Below, in pieces: positions 10,107 to 23,092 of a stretch of 64,000 nucleotides of DNA. The stretch's first letter is position 1; each line of letters begins with the position of its first letter. Below the pieces are notes generated by a model that saw only the letters and a list, made by a program, of their open reading frames with translations, ran no database searches and was not told the DNA's origin. Source of the stretch: Lepeophtheirus salmonis (lineage: Eukaryota > Arthropoda > Copepoda > Siphonostomatoida > Caligidae); contig NC_052134.2 of NCBI RefSeq assembly GCF_016086655.4, forward strand, positions 37,323,971 to 37,387,970, read 5' to 3'. Position numbers and translations under genes: made by a program.

Positions 10107-11206
10107 GAAATTTTGTACAAATGAATTGAATTTATTTATGAATTAAGAATCCTAAGCTGATCTCTGTTTTTCTTTCAGTGATCTGAATTATGAAATATTT
10201 GGAATTATAGTAATTCGGGACTATTATGGATCATAGTTATTTTTAACCTTTAAAAATCCCCAAATTAAACGTAGAATTAATTAAACTTATGTATGTAAAG
10301 TGTTTTGTTATGATAAAAAAGTGTTTTTATTGATTATGTATCTTGTTTTGAGCTCGATATGTTTTGATTTTTAGGCTGACAAATGATGAAAAACGACACT
10401 CTTCTTAAGACCCTTATGACAATTCATAATACATATTGATGATGAGTATCATAGCTTATATTACAGAAAAATATTCAATGTATAATTTAAAAAAAGATCA
10501 ATATAAAAAATATACATCTTCAAGAATTTTTGTTCCATTTGTATTTGTTAAGTGATTCCATATTTATGGGTGTATGCAAGTAAATATTCAACTTTATCAT
10601 CATATTTTTTCCGATTTCAATGCCAGTATTATGACGTCATGCATCGTAGAAGGAAGATCGAGGTCATCAAAGGACAATACTTTTAACTTGATCATCCATC
10701 TCAAGAGATGTTCGAATTGATATTCCGAATTCCACGTGGGACGACAGGAGGAGAATTAAATATAAGAACACTACAAGACTTCATAAGGTAGTAGAGTGGA
10801 CTCCTTCTTTGAGAATGAGATACCAGGATCGAAACAATAAAGTGATCCATTTATGATAAGTAGATAACTTTGATATTTCAAAATGGGATCACTTCAAAAA
10901 TACAAAATGGAACAAAAATCCTTGAGGATGCATGTTTATCAAATAGGTATTTTTTTTAAATATTCATGGAATATTTTACTAGAACCAAAATCAACAAACA
11001 CCCTTTTACATAAGTTTTATTATCCTACTTTTCATTGGGGGATTGCTTTAAGGGTTAAAAAATGACTCTAAACGATTATAGTTTAAATTATTATAATTCC
11101 AGATATTTCAGAATTCAGTTGACTGAGAGAAAAACTGAGATCATTTTTGGATTTTACGCTTAAAGATAAATTCCTTTTTCGGCTTGAATTCGTTTGTATA
11201 AAATCC
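10107..11206. mobile_element. foldback-type nonautonomous element, copy 1 (long inverted arms)
   Basis: The left end (GAAATTTTGTACAAATGAATTGAA) is mirrored by the right end, whose reverse complement is GGATTTTATACAAACGAATTCAA. The arms continue inward as inverted repeats, with landmarks such as GAGAAAAACTGAGATCATTTTTGGATT on the right matching the left arm's GATCTCTGTTTTTC. Arms of several hundred bp enclose a core at about 10630-10870 with TGACGTCATGCATC and GATCATCCATCTCAAGAGATG. The core is shared, reversed, with the copy at 53938-54795, and a third locus at 59777-60090 carries one arm only. No transposase or conserved frame exists, so movement would need proteins from another element. Confidence 0.8.
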
Positions 11207-13334
11207 GTCATCCACTATCTAAATGATTTATTTCATTATGAGAATACTTAAACAGTTGGCTTGAACCACTTTTTTCAACCTTATGTCAAAAATCATGACA
11301 CTGCCCTAAAAATCATAGCCTTAACTCAATAAAACAAAAATATGCATTGCATATAGTTGTCAGCTATCGATGTTTGAATATCTTGGATGAATATTTTTGC
11401 TTTACTTTTGGCAAGGACTTGTGCTTTTTGTTCTTCACATCTTGGTGATTATATATTTAGAGACGATATCTAATCAATGAACACTTAATAATTGGAGTTG
11501 GTGGAAAGTAATTAATCAGTTTTTCTTATTTATTTGGAGTAACATTAAGGATACTCATAATTAAATGGTATTTGGGCATGTATTATTATCAAATATATTT
11601 ATTATTTTTTCAGAAAAGTGTCTTAGAACCCTTTTATACATATGAAAATCAGGATTTATGTATATTGAAAGAGTCTATAGTTTATTTTAAATCCCTTATT
11701 CACCAATTTCATAGGCCCTCTGGTGCACAATTTGGCTTGCCATATGACGATGAATAATCAATTCCTTAGTTCCTAGATATTTATATATTTAACAGCTCAG
11801 ATCATTCGAGCTTAGAATAGACTAATAAAAAAACGTTATTAGAAGAAATACTACTCTTTTTTATTTACTCTTTATTCTCTTGTGATGGTAACTATTTGAA
11901 AAGCATAGCAGTAGATTTTGATAGTTCCAAGTTTGTTGTATTCTTTGACTTCATACATATATGTAAGAGGGTGTTCTTAAAAGTTTTCTACCTAATAGAG
12001 ATACAATACATTTCTTTTAGATTCTTATTTTTCAATTTAGTTTTCTTGTAACTCTACATAAGTTTATAATATGTCTGTTATTGTTTGAATCAATTTAATG
12101 GTTACACTTTCAAAATATTAGAAAGATCCATTTAGAGTAGGAATGCACCGATGCACAATTTAACTGTCAACAGATGCTAGATAGATGTGACTAGCTTTTA
12201 TTTACGAGTGAGGTCATCTTCGCGTTGAGGTCGAAAACTTTTTAGACCCCTATCATATATCTAACTTGAGTGTGTAACTATGAGTAGTATAATTCCTCGC
12301 TCCTGTAGGCCCTTTGGTCATCTAGGTTATTTTATAGTTCTTTTATTCCTTTAAACATTTGTTTGATATTTCAGTGCTGTAATCACCAGGCCTCAATTTT
12401 TTTCTTTATTTCTCGATTCTATTAATGGCGAGTTATCCATAGCCACTTAACTCTGGTACCTATAAAAAGACTGTGATGACGGTTCTATTTAATACATAGT
12501 CATTGAGATGAGTTGATTATTCAGGAGGAAGCATGTATGTTTTAAAACGGTTCTTTCAGGCATGTTGGTCTTTCTAGAGTTAATAGTTATTTAAATACCC
12601 AATAGATAGTGTTTTAAAATCCCTTCAAATATTACAAAGATCCATTTAGAGTAAGAATTTAAACAATTTAATTGATATCCTAGCCTTGGACAGTCTGTCC
12701 CTTAGTTACTTCCTAGCTGTTTCAAAGGAAGAATATATATCACTATATGCATATATGTTACCTATCTCTTTAATTTCGCTATTCTTTTGAGAAGTCTATT
12801 CTTACATTTGTTATTAATGTTATCCTTCATAATCTTTAGATTTAGATTGCTCAAAGGTCCGAGCTTTTTTACGGTCCCAAGGTCATAACTATCTTTTTAT
12901 TTTCTTCACTTCTAGCTAAAACTGAATAATATAAGAACTAATAAAATAATGAATGATAGCTAGAACGTATAATAAAACGCTATAGTCAGACAGTTCCTAA
13001 TTTAGATTTCAGACATCTGGTTTCTTTAAAATAAGTTATGTTGAACAGCTGACAGGACTTAGTAAGTACGTCATCTCAGCCCTTGTAGTTATCATAAATA
13101 CCAATAAGGACCGTTCCTAGGACTGACACATTTTATTTTGACTGGACTGAGAAGATTGTAGTCTGTTTATTTTTTTTAGACCGATCTGACACTAATTATC
13201 TTATAAATTAATAAATGAATGTTTATCAATTATATTTTCTCATGAAGCTATTTGATTATTAATAACTGATAATCACTCAACTCAATAGGGCGTGAACAAA
13301 CTAAAAAATATATATGCCCGATGTCGTCGCAACA
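11207..13334. other. gene-free DNA with a direct-repeat pair
   Basis: AGATCCATTTAGAGTARGAAT occurs near 12122 and again near 12637, about 515 bp apart, each followed by an AATTTAA-type stretch. Motifs such as CTAGCCTTGGACAGTCTGTCC (about 12691) and CCGTTCCTAGGACTGACA (about 13110) resemble text near 34970-35110 and 48030-48130, suggesting a diffuse interspersed family. No gene is visible. Confidence 0.4.
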
Positions 13335-13660
13335 GTGGACATCAGCAAAGAGAAAAACGAAATATTCTACAGTTTTTCTTCGATAAAGGCGAAAACAGGA
13401 CACAAGCAGCTAAAAATGTGATTAGTGCTTTTTGGTTCTGATAATGTAATAGTCAATCACGCAATTTTCTGGTTTTGTAAATTCCGTTCCGGTAATTTTC
13501 ATGTAAAAGATGTAATACACACTGGAAGGCCAATTGTCGAAAATTTGGATAAAATAATGGAAATCATCGAGTCTGACCACCATGTAAGCAATGCCTTGAA
13601 TGTCAGGGACAATACATTAATGTAAAAAATATTATTTAAAAAATTCAATAAGAAATAATA
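13335..13660 (+). pseudogene. mariner transposase fragment (amino-terminal part)
   Basis: The plus-strand frames carry the start of a mariner transposase: ILQFFFDKGENRTQAAKNV, then after a frame break FGSDNVIVNHAIFWFCKF, RSGNFHVKDVIHTGRP and VENLDKIMEIIESDHHVS. These match the first helix-turn-helix, the linker (R-SGNF-VKD---GRP) and the second helix-turn-helix start of mariners. The rest, including the catalytic core, is missing. The frame break and truncation make it inactive. It sits outside the peptide-gene intron. Confidence 0.85.
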
Positions 13661-14579
13661 GATTTCTTTTAAATACACCTGCTATATAAAATCATGGAAT
13701 TCTAGATACCTATGCAGACTAATCACTCTAAATTTATATTCTGACATGAGGGGAATATGAAAGAAGTGATAGGTTGAAATAAAGGATTTTTTACTCCATT
13801 CCTTTTAGAGGCGAAATAAAGAAAAACAGTTGAACTGAATTTGTGATTATATTCCAGATGTCTAGAGCTCAACGATACAATGCCGTCATATCATTTACAT
13901 TCAAACTTTTGGAAAGTATTTTTACTCAACTAGCTATAAGTAATTAATGAATTCGTTACTTATATGTATGTAGAGTATAAAAAGTAACCACCTATACAAA
14001 TATTTTCTGAAAATGTATATCTCTAAAATGATTGCATCATTTCCTTAATGGATTTAGATTATAAGGAAGTCCAGTAAGTGTATTATTATTCAAATTTCAT
14101 GACTATATATTATTGTAAAATTGTATTTCTATTCTATAAAAGAATATTATTTGACAATATTTGTATTTGTTTTATGTGTAATTAAAAAGATTTTACAGAC
14201 ATGGGTAAAAAAAAAGTTCTCATGGAATAATAATAATCCTCATTTTTGGATGTGTTGTTGGTTGGATGGTTGGTAAGCTTCAAGCCAACATAAAGTCATA
14301 GTAGTTTTAGTAGGGAATATTTTACTTTTGATGGTTAATAAGAGAGAGATAATGTAATATAACTTGCATTTCACTTAACAAACAAATTAATCATTAATTA
14401 AATAGGGGACATTATTATGTAGTTTTGGAACTAATACAACTTTTAGATACTTATACCTACTTTGTAGGTGTGAAAAGAAACGGATTTAACATTAGATATT
14501 ATAAATCATTTATTATTTTTATTTGATGGTTATAGTAATATGTATGGTTTGCAAAAATTATTAGATACAATTTCTTGCA
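13661..14579. other. gene-free AT-rich DNA
   Basis: No coding or mobile-element signal was recognised. It lies downstream of the minus-strand peptide gene. Confidence 0.45.
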
Positions 14580-14620
14580 TTTATTTTCTTTTTGGTTATA
14601 ATATTTTTTGTCTTTTTATT
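14580..14620 (-). promoter_or_regulatory. candidate poly(A) signals of the neuropeptide gene
   Basis: On the minus strand AATAAA occurs at 14620-14615 and 14585-14580, about 140 and 175 bases after the stop codon. These are plausible 3' ends for the last exon. Which is used, if either, cannot be told from sequence. Confidence 0.45.
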
Positions 14621-14759
14621 TTTGCATAGAGAAAGTTAAAAAAAAAAAAATTAGGGCGCCAAATATAACAACTTTTTATATAATAAATATGTAATAATAT
14701 TTCGTGGATATAAAGGATAAATGAATCATCTTAAAAGGATATTTGTTATTTGTTCTCTT

Positions 14760-14913
14760 TTACTTTCTGTATCCATAAATAGCTCTGAAAAGATTACGTG
14801 GATCATATCGGTCTCCTAATCCTCTTTTGCGGCTTGCAAGAGCTAAGGATGTGGGTCCATAGTAATAGGAGCTGACCTCTGATTGTGTTGGTATATTCAA
14901 TCGCTTTCTGTAT
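14760..14913 (-). CDS. neuropeptide-type precursor, exon 2 (second peptide and stop)
   Basis: A pyrimidine-rich acceptor (TTTATTTTATTTTTTCAG) ends at 14914. The exon begins with the third base of a codon and runs 51 codons to TAA. Read with the exon at 45771-46042 it supplies residues 92-141: Y, an RKR site (93-95), a spacer LNIPTQSEVSSYYYGPTSLA plus LAS, a second RKR (119-121), then GLGDRYDPRNLFRAIYGY and a final RK. That last peptide repeats the DPRxLFxxIYG core of the exon-1 peptide, and both end in Tyr before basic residues. Such dibasic-bounded paralogous peptides are typical of neuropeptide precursors cut by prohormone convertases and trimmed by carboxypeptidase. Amidation is not expected because no Gly precedes the basic residues. 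The open frame continues upstream of the acceptor by chance. I do not recognise the family. Confidence 0.75.
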
Positions 14914-14916
14914 CTG

Positions 14917-16137
14917 AAAAAATAAAATAAATGAATGAAATTATTTTTTCGCAGTTTTGATAAGAATACTTTATATTTTAGAAACATACGAATTGATTCT
15001 AATCATTTTACAATATAACGGAACTAATGTATCTGAATGATTCATCAGTTTAAGATGAAACAACAAGGACCTGCATAGTCAAACAGTAATATCATTGCAA
15101 GATATACTCCTATAACCTAAAATGCAATTCGTTATTCTAATTTAAATATACTTACACGTAAGAAAAGAGCTTTTGCTCTATCGATCATTTAACGTTCATT
15201 GTAAGCGTGTCTCTTAAAAAAATGGGCATGATTTTTTAACTATACAATACATATGTAAGTTTTAATTAAATTTAACAATTAAGAGGTTCAACAGGTTAAC
15301 TATTCCGAGAAAAACTATTAATTTTAACTTTGGATAGTCATTTGTATTAAAATAAACACTTATCGTTAAGATTTTTATTATACAATATATATTTTCTGTT
15401 TCATAAAATTATTCAAAGCATGATTTCTAGCTAAAAAATTATATTATTACATTCTGCGTAATAGATAAAATATTTAAAATCTTTAGTTCATATAATTTGA
15501 AACAACAATACTAAATTACCCTTATTTACTTTTGCTCTTTCTTAATGAATATATTATGTTTATTATATATGTATTCAGCATTCTGGAGCCCTAGCATACA
15601 GGACCATCTCATGGATTTTTTGGAATAAAGATGTTTACATCTAACACCTCATTTATTTATTTCAATTGCCTCTTGTATTTCATAAAAATCTACTTATAGA
15701 AAAATATCTTTAGTTGGTCAAAAAAAAAAAAAAAAGGAAAAAGAAGTGCGCGTTTTCTTTGTTTTCATATATATAACTTTCCTCTTGTCAATATCTTATA
15801 TGTATTAGTTATGTCGTACTTTAACGTAAGTAAATAAACGTATTTGAGATGGATGAAGTATCAAAGTGACTCCCGTAAGTCAAAACTTATATGGTTAATT
15901 ATGATCTATGATTTCTATACACTAAATAAATTATATATATTAGTAGTTTAACGGTCAGATTGGGACATAAAGTTTGAAAATTCTTAGTTCTGTGTTATCT
16001 ATTGTTGTTGTGAAGGAACATAGATCAATAAAATTTATCCTAAAAAACACTTTACCTGAGCTTATGCTTATTGCATTCTTATGTAGTTTTTTGTGGTTTT
16101 AAAATAATGGACAACTAGTGTAATTTATCCATATATG
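14917..16137. other. intronic AT-rich DNA
   Basis: No mobile element, RNA or coding signal is recognised apart from an A run near 15720-15735. Confidence 0.4.
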
Positions 16138-16960
16138 TATAGGGTGCGGACACAAATTTGTCCAAAATACGATGATTAAAATTCAGGACTGATAACTTTA
16201 TATTCTATGAAGTAATTCATTTAATTTTTGATGCTCTCCTTGTAATAGGAAGACCACTCCTTCAAAATGCTGGGGGTCATGGGGGTCTCCACATTCAGAT
16301 GAAGTTTAGTGTTAGCCGTGACCTCAATAACCCCCCCAGATATAGTCCGATGGGTTCGGGTACGGGGAACTGGGGGTTAGAAGCTGGCCTTGTTGTTGGT
16401 ACAGAACTTATGATTCTTGTTGGCCGTATGTGTCGGTGCACCGCCTTGCTACAATGAATATTCCCTATTGGGGTAGTTTTCTTTGAGCCAATGCAAGATA
16501 GTGAATTTCAGGAAATTGTAGTAAGACTCAGTCCTCAATGACTCTCTAGGCCTAATGAAGTACAGTGGCATTTTTTTCTCGTCCGACCTCACCATCCTAA
16601 GGGGCTTAACCTTAACTGAATACTTGGTTCTTCAGACGCCCTGGATCTTTTAAATTGTTTTACAAGCCAATAATCCCTGCAGTGATTGTAGACCAGATCA
16701 ACAGTGAAAATCTTCTCATACGATTCAGCCATGCCCCTTGAGCCTTTTGTCCTTCACGGTTATGAATACTGTTGCTGGGGTTCTCATTGACTTTGCTTTT
16801 TAGATAGTCGAGGAAGACTGCACCACGCAGGAAGGTGGTGGATGGCGTGCAAACTGACCCCAACGATCTTTGTAATATTTTCGTAACTGACATTCCCGAA
16901 CAGGAAATCATGAACTCGTTGCCTTTTCGCTTGCTGTGCAGTCATTTTTCAAAATAGAAC
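16138..16960 (-). pseudogene. mariner-like transposon remnant with lost catalytic Asp
   Basis: The minus strand starts with ATG at 16945 and a helix-turn-helix beginning MTAQQAKRQRVHDFLFGNV. After an internal deletion it resumes with EKIFTVDL (about 16720), MVRSDEKKMPLYFIRP, SYYNFLKFTILHWLKENYP and QGGAPTHTANKN. The last normally reads QDGAP-HTA, so the second catalytic Asp has become Gly, next to a TAG stop. A tail with LHLNVETPM and ILKEWSSYYKES corresponds to the end of the protein. One terminus (GGGTGCGGACACAAATTTGTCC near 16141) looks like an inverted repeat end, but its partner was not found. Stops and frame breaks are frequent, so it is inactive. Confidence 0.85.
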
Positions 16961-18078
16961 GAAGTTTATTACATGAAACGAGAGCTTAGAGTGTGGCCTT
17001 TGCATCAATAAATAAATCAGCTGATAATAATAAGTTGGTATTGAAGTAGTCTTTTTTTTAATAGTGATCCATTGTTTGAGCTAGTTTACAGTCAAATAAT
17101 TCGGTAGAATGCCCAATAAGTGCATGATATTTGTCCTTTTTGATGCTTTTGTTTCCAAGAAGCATCGACATACCAATATCAACTTTGGAACCGTAACTGG
17201 CTAAAAAAAAAATTGGTATTCTGAAAACACCAGTAATACCACAGATCACTTTCCATCTCAGTTATAGAAAATATTTGTTCAGCCTCATGAAAATAGAGTT
17301 ATATTTTATTTAGTTTAAATCAAATCTAGAAAAAAGCAATATCTCGTTTCAACAAAAATATTGTTTGTATCAGAAGTGCAATTAAAGTTTATCTCTATTT
17401 TAGTCAATAAAGTTAATCATTTTCCCCCTTTATTCGACTCTGTGGGGAAATTTGGAAGTTTCTGTCTGTTGCTATAATATATGGCTATTTTAGCTAATAC
17501 ATAACATAAGTTTAGACGGGAAAATATTCTAATAGTTAAATTTTTGAAAGCAAATTTTTTACAGCAGACAGTACAATTATTATGAATTCATTTTGGATTC
17601 ACTCTCGAAATGGCAAAATTTAGAATATTTTTTCTACAAAAAAATTCGGTACAGAGATCCATGTTCAAATTAAAATTAGTTTTATGAGAACAATAATATT
17701 ATTTGGAGAAAGACAGAAAGTTTGAGAAAAATAATAATTTCATCAAAAACTTTTCTCGTTCCATATGTTTAGAGCTTATTAAGATTAACGCAATAGATTA
17801 AAAAACAGTTATAAATAGATACTTCTTGCAAATGTCAGGTTAAAAGTTTTCTATCGACATAATCTATCATTTCAATTTCTTACAGATGAAAAATTAGTTT
17901 TTAAATTAATTTACTGTGTTATCCAACTAAGACAAAAGTATTATTTGGCAAACTGTTTTTACACTCACAACTGTCCTATCCTTTTTTTCTTCCATGTACG
18001 TATTTAGGGCTATATCCCCGTATTTCTCAAAGTTTTACACGTACTAGATTTTCCCGTATTAAGTCTTGCATTTAATTA
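16961..18078. other. intronic DNA, no supported gene
   Basis: A 63-codon minus-strand frame at 17058-17249 (ending ...STELFDCKLAQTMDHY) has a natural-looking composition but no recognised domain or splice context. The remainder is AT-rich without signals. Confidence 0.35.
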
Positions 18079-18801
18079 CAGAGTGGTTCATGAAAATCTG
18101 AGCACATTGAATTTTAAACTTCCACAAGATATAATTCATTGATTAACAACAGAAATTCAACAAAATTAATACTATAAATTAATGTGTGTCTGAGCTCTCT
18201 TAATAATTAATTAACTGTCCTTCCCCTTTACATGCACCCAAAAGGTCTAATTGAGGAGTTTGGCATTAGGGCTTTAGGGCGGCCAAAAGTGTCAAAAAAG
18301 AGCTCAAAAGAACTCAAAAGAGTATAATAACTTAGGATATATGTTTCTTCGATTATTGGTATCAGAAGTGGCCATTCTTCCACCCTCACAAGGCTTTTTT
18401 CATCCACTTTTTTGATGGATCTCTGGACAGTCTGATGTGAAAATCTGAGATATCTAGTATGGATCTTCATGGACTTGAAAGGATTGCTCTTGGCTGTTTT
18501 CTTTAACTCATCCGGGTCCAGTTTGGCCTTTTTGACAGATCCCTTATTCCTTCCTAATGTTTTAGTCTTGCTAATAGCGTAGATACGGTCCTGGAAACAC
18601 ACACCTGCTTGAAGTGCACGAATATAATTTAATCAATCACGTTCAGGTGTCATTTTCTCAATTTGTAGGTAAGCGGGAGATTTTTTTATTCTAACTCATT
18701 GTTTATGCTTTAATTATAATACAAATTTGAATTAATTTCAATAACTCAACCTTCATTAATTATTAAACTAGTAAGTGTTTACATTTCAATGAACCACTTG
18801 G
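18079..18801 (-). mobile_element. internally deleted mariner, family M1 (TA target site)
   Basis: Terminal inverted repeats CAGAGTGGTTCATGAAAATC (18079) and, from the right end, CCAAGTGGTTCATTGAAATG face each other and are flanked by TA at 18077-18078 and 18802-18803. The 723-bp body is shorter than an intact mariner. The minus-strand frame (18602-18228) keeps the second helix-turn-helix region: KKAKLDPDELKKTAKSNPF, then FSHQTVQRSIKKVDEKSLV, then degenerates. The catalytic DDE/D core is absent. A related copy in the opposite orientation lies at 44407-45242. Confidence 0.85.
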
Positions 18802-20577
18802 TATATCATAAAATGTATTAGGTTTCTTAATGTAAATCATTAAATGAAATGTTGAATACATATGAAAGATTAATTCTTTTTCATTTTTTTTACAATTTAT
18901 CCTGTGCTAATGATGCACTATGTGCTTTGTCAAAAATGAAACCCAACAAAACAACTATAAAAAAGCTACAGCTATATAATTAATTATAACTTCAAGTTTT
19001 AATGTTGAGCACATGATTTTTTTTTATATATCACAATTGTATTGTGAAAGTTCTATAATAGTTCATATTTTCTCCTTAAAACTTAAAAAAAACTGTTTTC
19101 CCCATAATCTAGCACAAAAACAATTTCCTTGGGAATGAGAAACCCTAGTTGTATATAACGCCGAATTAACGAACTTAAGTAATATATTTCAAAAATAGGA
19201 CTTTAAAAACTGTGAAGCGGTAAAATGAAAGTGGATCAACTACATTTGCCATTCATAAGTTTGCCAAATTAATAAATATAATTTATGTCTTGAATAACGA
19301 GCGCTCCTCTATCACATATTTTTTGTTTTGCAAGTTATTGACATATTCAAACGCTCATCATAATTATTATAAACTATTTATTAAGCCCTCTATGAAGAAC
19401 TCTTTCTCTTCAAATACAAATCCATTAAAATGATACATTCTTTCATAAGAATAAAAGTTTTTACACGCAATGTATGTAAGAAAACTTTTTTCAAAGGATT
19501 TCCCCTTACAATATACATAAATAAAAAAATAAATATTCTTTAGAGACATGTTATGAGATTTTCCATGTTTAATATTCATCTTATACTTTGTAGTCCCAAA
19601 ATATATATGTATGTAGGTACATACTAAATATTATAACGGTGTATCCCTATGGTCTTATTAAAATAAAGGGCTCAAAATAATTTTAGAACTGTTAGCAGAT
19701 ATTAAGAAAAGCATAAAACTTTACGAGAATCATGGAGTCTATTTTAGGTTTGCCTTTATAATATGTATTGCTACCCATATACAGATTGTGTTCATGAAAC
19801 GCTGAAAAGTTAATAAATTGATTAAATTCTATTAAAAATTGGAATACTTGTACATTTGTATCTCAACCTTTTTTTATGTAAAATATGAGAAAATTTCTTA
19901 TTCTTAGTTTTTGAGAGTAATTTACTATATGTAATATTTTTTAACAAACACCATATTTTATGAAAACAAAATTAGTGAATTACTGTAGCGTTCAAAAATA
20001 GTCTTGAAGAAAGCTACAGAGTTAGGGAAGAAACTATCAACTGAGAACATACTATTTCAATTTATCACTTTTTTTAAAATTCAATAACAAGCTAGAGTTT
20101 AATTTCTTTATGCGTTCAACTGAATTTCACGCATTGTAATATTATATATACATTTTTTAGAAATAAAAATTTGAAATTTTTGAATGATACATAGCAATAC
20201 ATGTATGTATATATATATATATGTATGTACATACTATAGTGGAGACCCTTGATGACATTCTTGTTGAATAATATCCTTAATTACTTCCGCCCACAAATTT
20301 ATGCTAAGTTTTTACCTTTTTTTGTTTATTAATTAGTTTTTTTAGTCAGCAGGATTAGGGCAAAAGTTAGAAATCGATTTTGATACAACTTGGTATAAAT
20401 ACTGTATATGGTCACAGTAAGAAAAACATAGAATTTTGAAAAAATCATGGTAAAAGATCAATGTCACACAAAATATAAAAAAATGCATAATTGACCATAA
20501 CTTTGGAAGAAATTGAGATGTGAAGGGTGAATATGAACAGTAAAATAAAATAGTCAAGTATACAAAACAAACATATG
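18802..20577. other. intronic AT-rich DNA
   Basis: No element or gene recognised. A TA/TG simple repeat (ATGTATGTATATATATATATATGTATGTAC type) lies near 20203-20232. Confidence 0.45.
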
Positions 20578-20760
20578 CAGGGGTGTTACTAGCTTTCATA
20601 ATTTGGGGGCTTAGGCCTAAAAATTATCAACATCATTACATGATTACTTATATAAATATGATTATTCGAAACATATATATATTTTTTTGGGGTGGGGGAA
20701 GGGCTTTAGAAACTGTTAGGGGGCTCAAGCCCCCTCTCCCTAAAGGAAATAACACCACCG
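20578..20760. mobile_element. short hAT-like MITE, copy 1
   Basis: The left end CAGGGGTGTTACTAGC and the right end (reverse complement CGGTGGTGTTATTTCC) are related inverted termini. Inside are the G-rich and C-rich tracts (GGGGTGGGGGAAGGGC, AAGCCCCCTCTCCC) also present in the copies at 42981-43206 and 48217-48816. A clear 8-bp target duplication was not seen at this copy, perhaps from decay. It has no coding capacity. Confidence 0.7.
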
Positions 20761-21869
20761 TTATACATACGTAATATGCATACATGAAGAAACTAAGAGA
20801 AAATACTTTTAGACATTTTTAAATGATATAAATGAACATTAATGTATGTATTTATGTAACTCTTTATAATAATAATTTTGTAACAAGAGCCTTAAAAGTA
20901 ATCTCAAGGAAGGTATACTTACTTTTATTCATATAAAATTGTTACCAGGTATAACTATATAAATGTATTATTAGTAAGTATTTTTACATATTCTTACGTA
21001 AATAATTAAGGCTAGTGTTTATATAATACATAATTTTGACAAGTTTAAAAAAAAATATTTTAAAATATATATGCCCTTTAAAGTCCTTGACATTTCAAAT
21101 TATAAAAAGATATTTGAATAAAATATGAATGCCCTACAGTGTATGTATGTTTTAGCAAAATAAACACTAGAAGATATCGTTTAACAAAAAAAATTGATTA
21201 TATGATTTTATGCATACATAATAATTAGATTCTAATAATTAGCTTGTGAGAGTTGAATGTCCAGCAAATAAAACATGAGTGACAATGAGCTGTTTGTAAG
21301 TTCAATGGAACATCTTTAACTTTATTGAATTTCACAAGCTTTTTACAAAAAAGAAAAAAAAGCTTCAAAATCAATTGGTTGTTATCCAATTCTTCCCAAT
21401 TATGAAATTATTATTCAATTATAATTGTTGGGAAACGTTCACAGTACCTTAACAAGATATAATTATAATTATCTCAATGAAGGTTCAGAACAATGATAAG
21501 TGGGGAAAAAAGTAGAGGCGAAAACAAAATACATTGTAAATGTTAATATATTTTTGAGGTAACACTTTTTAAATATTAGTGGTTTAATCATTGGTTTTAT
21601 GATCAAAATTACAATTTGTTATAGATATTTACTCATTAATAGTAGTAGTTTGTTTAAATTTGTTTAACCTTAACAGAACATCTTTAAATAAATTATTATT
21701 TATGTTTTGATAAATAGCTTTTTTTTCATGGTTTCGTTTATATTGTAAATTCCTTCATTATCCCTATCAACATAGTCTCCACTCATTTATTGGTTATATT
21801 ACGCAAGAAATAATTATCTTTAAGATTAATGTTACACCTAATGTACAGTCATATTTAGTGACGAAAATC
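20761..21869. other. intronic AT-rich DNA
   Basis: Nothing recognised apart from short A/T runs. Confidence 0.4.
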
Positions 21870-22105
21870 GTGTGCATTTTGGGGATGTTAAAAAAAGAAA
21901 GCGAAAATCAATATGCTTACCTTGACAATTTGAATAATATTTTGGAGGAGAGTAGTTTATATGTATTGATGTTTCATTAGATCAGCTATAATAAGCCGTG
22001 AGGAGGGAGGAGAAAGAAAAGGATAAGGAGATTGGGAAGAATTACTACAATGTCGATCCTCAATTCTACTCTGAGTCTAACAAGGACTTACAATAATAAC
22101 TATGC
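21870..22105 (+). repeat. interspersed repeat family X, copy 2
   Basis: Matches 385-627 in the same orientation with the landmarks AAAATCAATATG, GAGAGTAGTTTAT, TTAGATCAGCTA, GAGGAGAAA, AATGTCGATCC, TCTACTCTGAGTCTAACAAGG. Identity is moderate, indicating an old family. Confidence 0.6.
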
Positions 22106-23092
22106 AAAAATGAGCACACACGAATGTTCAATCAGGTCTAGAATATAATTGAATTTAGTAGAAAAGGAAGTTCACTACTCAGGAGTTATATAACAATGAT
22201 AACTGGTAAGGAAAAGAAAATTCACTTTTCAGATTACTAATTCCAAAAAAAACAAAAACGGGCCAGCTAAAAAATACATAAATCATATGCCGTATTTGTA
22301 ATGTAGTTATTTACTCATGTGCAAATTGTTATCAGAAATTGACTTATAAAGTTAGTCTAAGTCGGACATTTTTTAACTACGCCGGTCCTTCCTAGCAAAA
22401 ATCAATTCTTTTAAAGTTTGCATATTTGGCTATTACTTGACTGAAATGTACAACATTTATCCGATAAATTCATTATTTGCAATTCATGTTGATTTTTAAG
22501 AATTTTTTTTCCTCTAGCACTCCCCAAAATAACCACAGACCTCATGAACAAAAATTGACTTACAGCAATGAGAGTGAAAAAACAACAAAATATATTACGA
22601 AACTTCATCATTGAAAAAAGGGTAATCTACTAATTTTTGTACTTAATATACTAATATGTAAATTGTAAAATATAATTATGAATTAAATATGCAATTAAAT
22701 GAAGTTAGTATAAAAAATGAGCTTATTATATATATTTTTTTTATAAACGAAGTAAAATAAACATACCTAGAATAAAAGAAGCATTTTAGTTGTTGCTCAT
22801 ATATGGATTTACCGATATATATTTGTATGTACATATGTATAAAATAATGTATAAATATATGGATAATTTGAAAATAAATTTAGATAGATGTTGGGATCGC
22901 AGACAATTTATCTTATTTATATTTGTGTAGCTATGTGTGTTCGGTGCCAAATAACTTCAAAATGGCTGAATACAAAGGTAGATTGAGTTGATTTTTAGCA
23001 AATAAATCCTTTGTCCACTTTATGGAACATAGTATACTTTTTTCTGCCTCAAGTGCCAGGGTTAATTTGGGACATCATGAAATATAGGGTTG
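22106..23092. other. intronic AT-rich DNA
   Basis: No supported feature. The short open frame at 22411-22611 has no domain or splice evidence. Confidence 0.4.
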
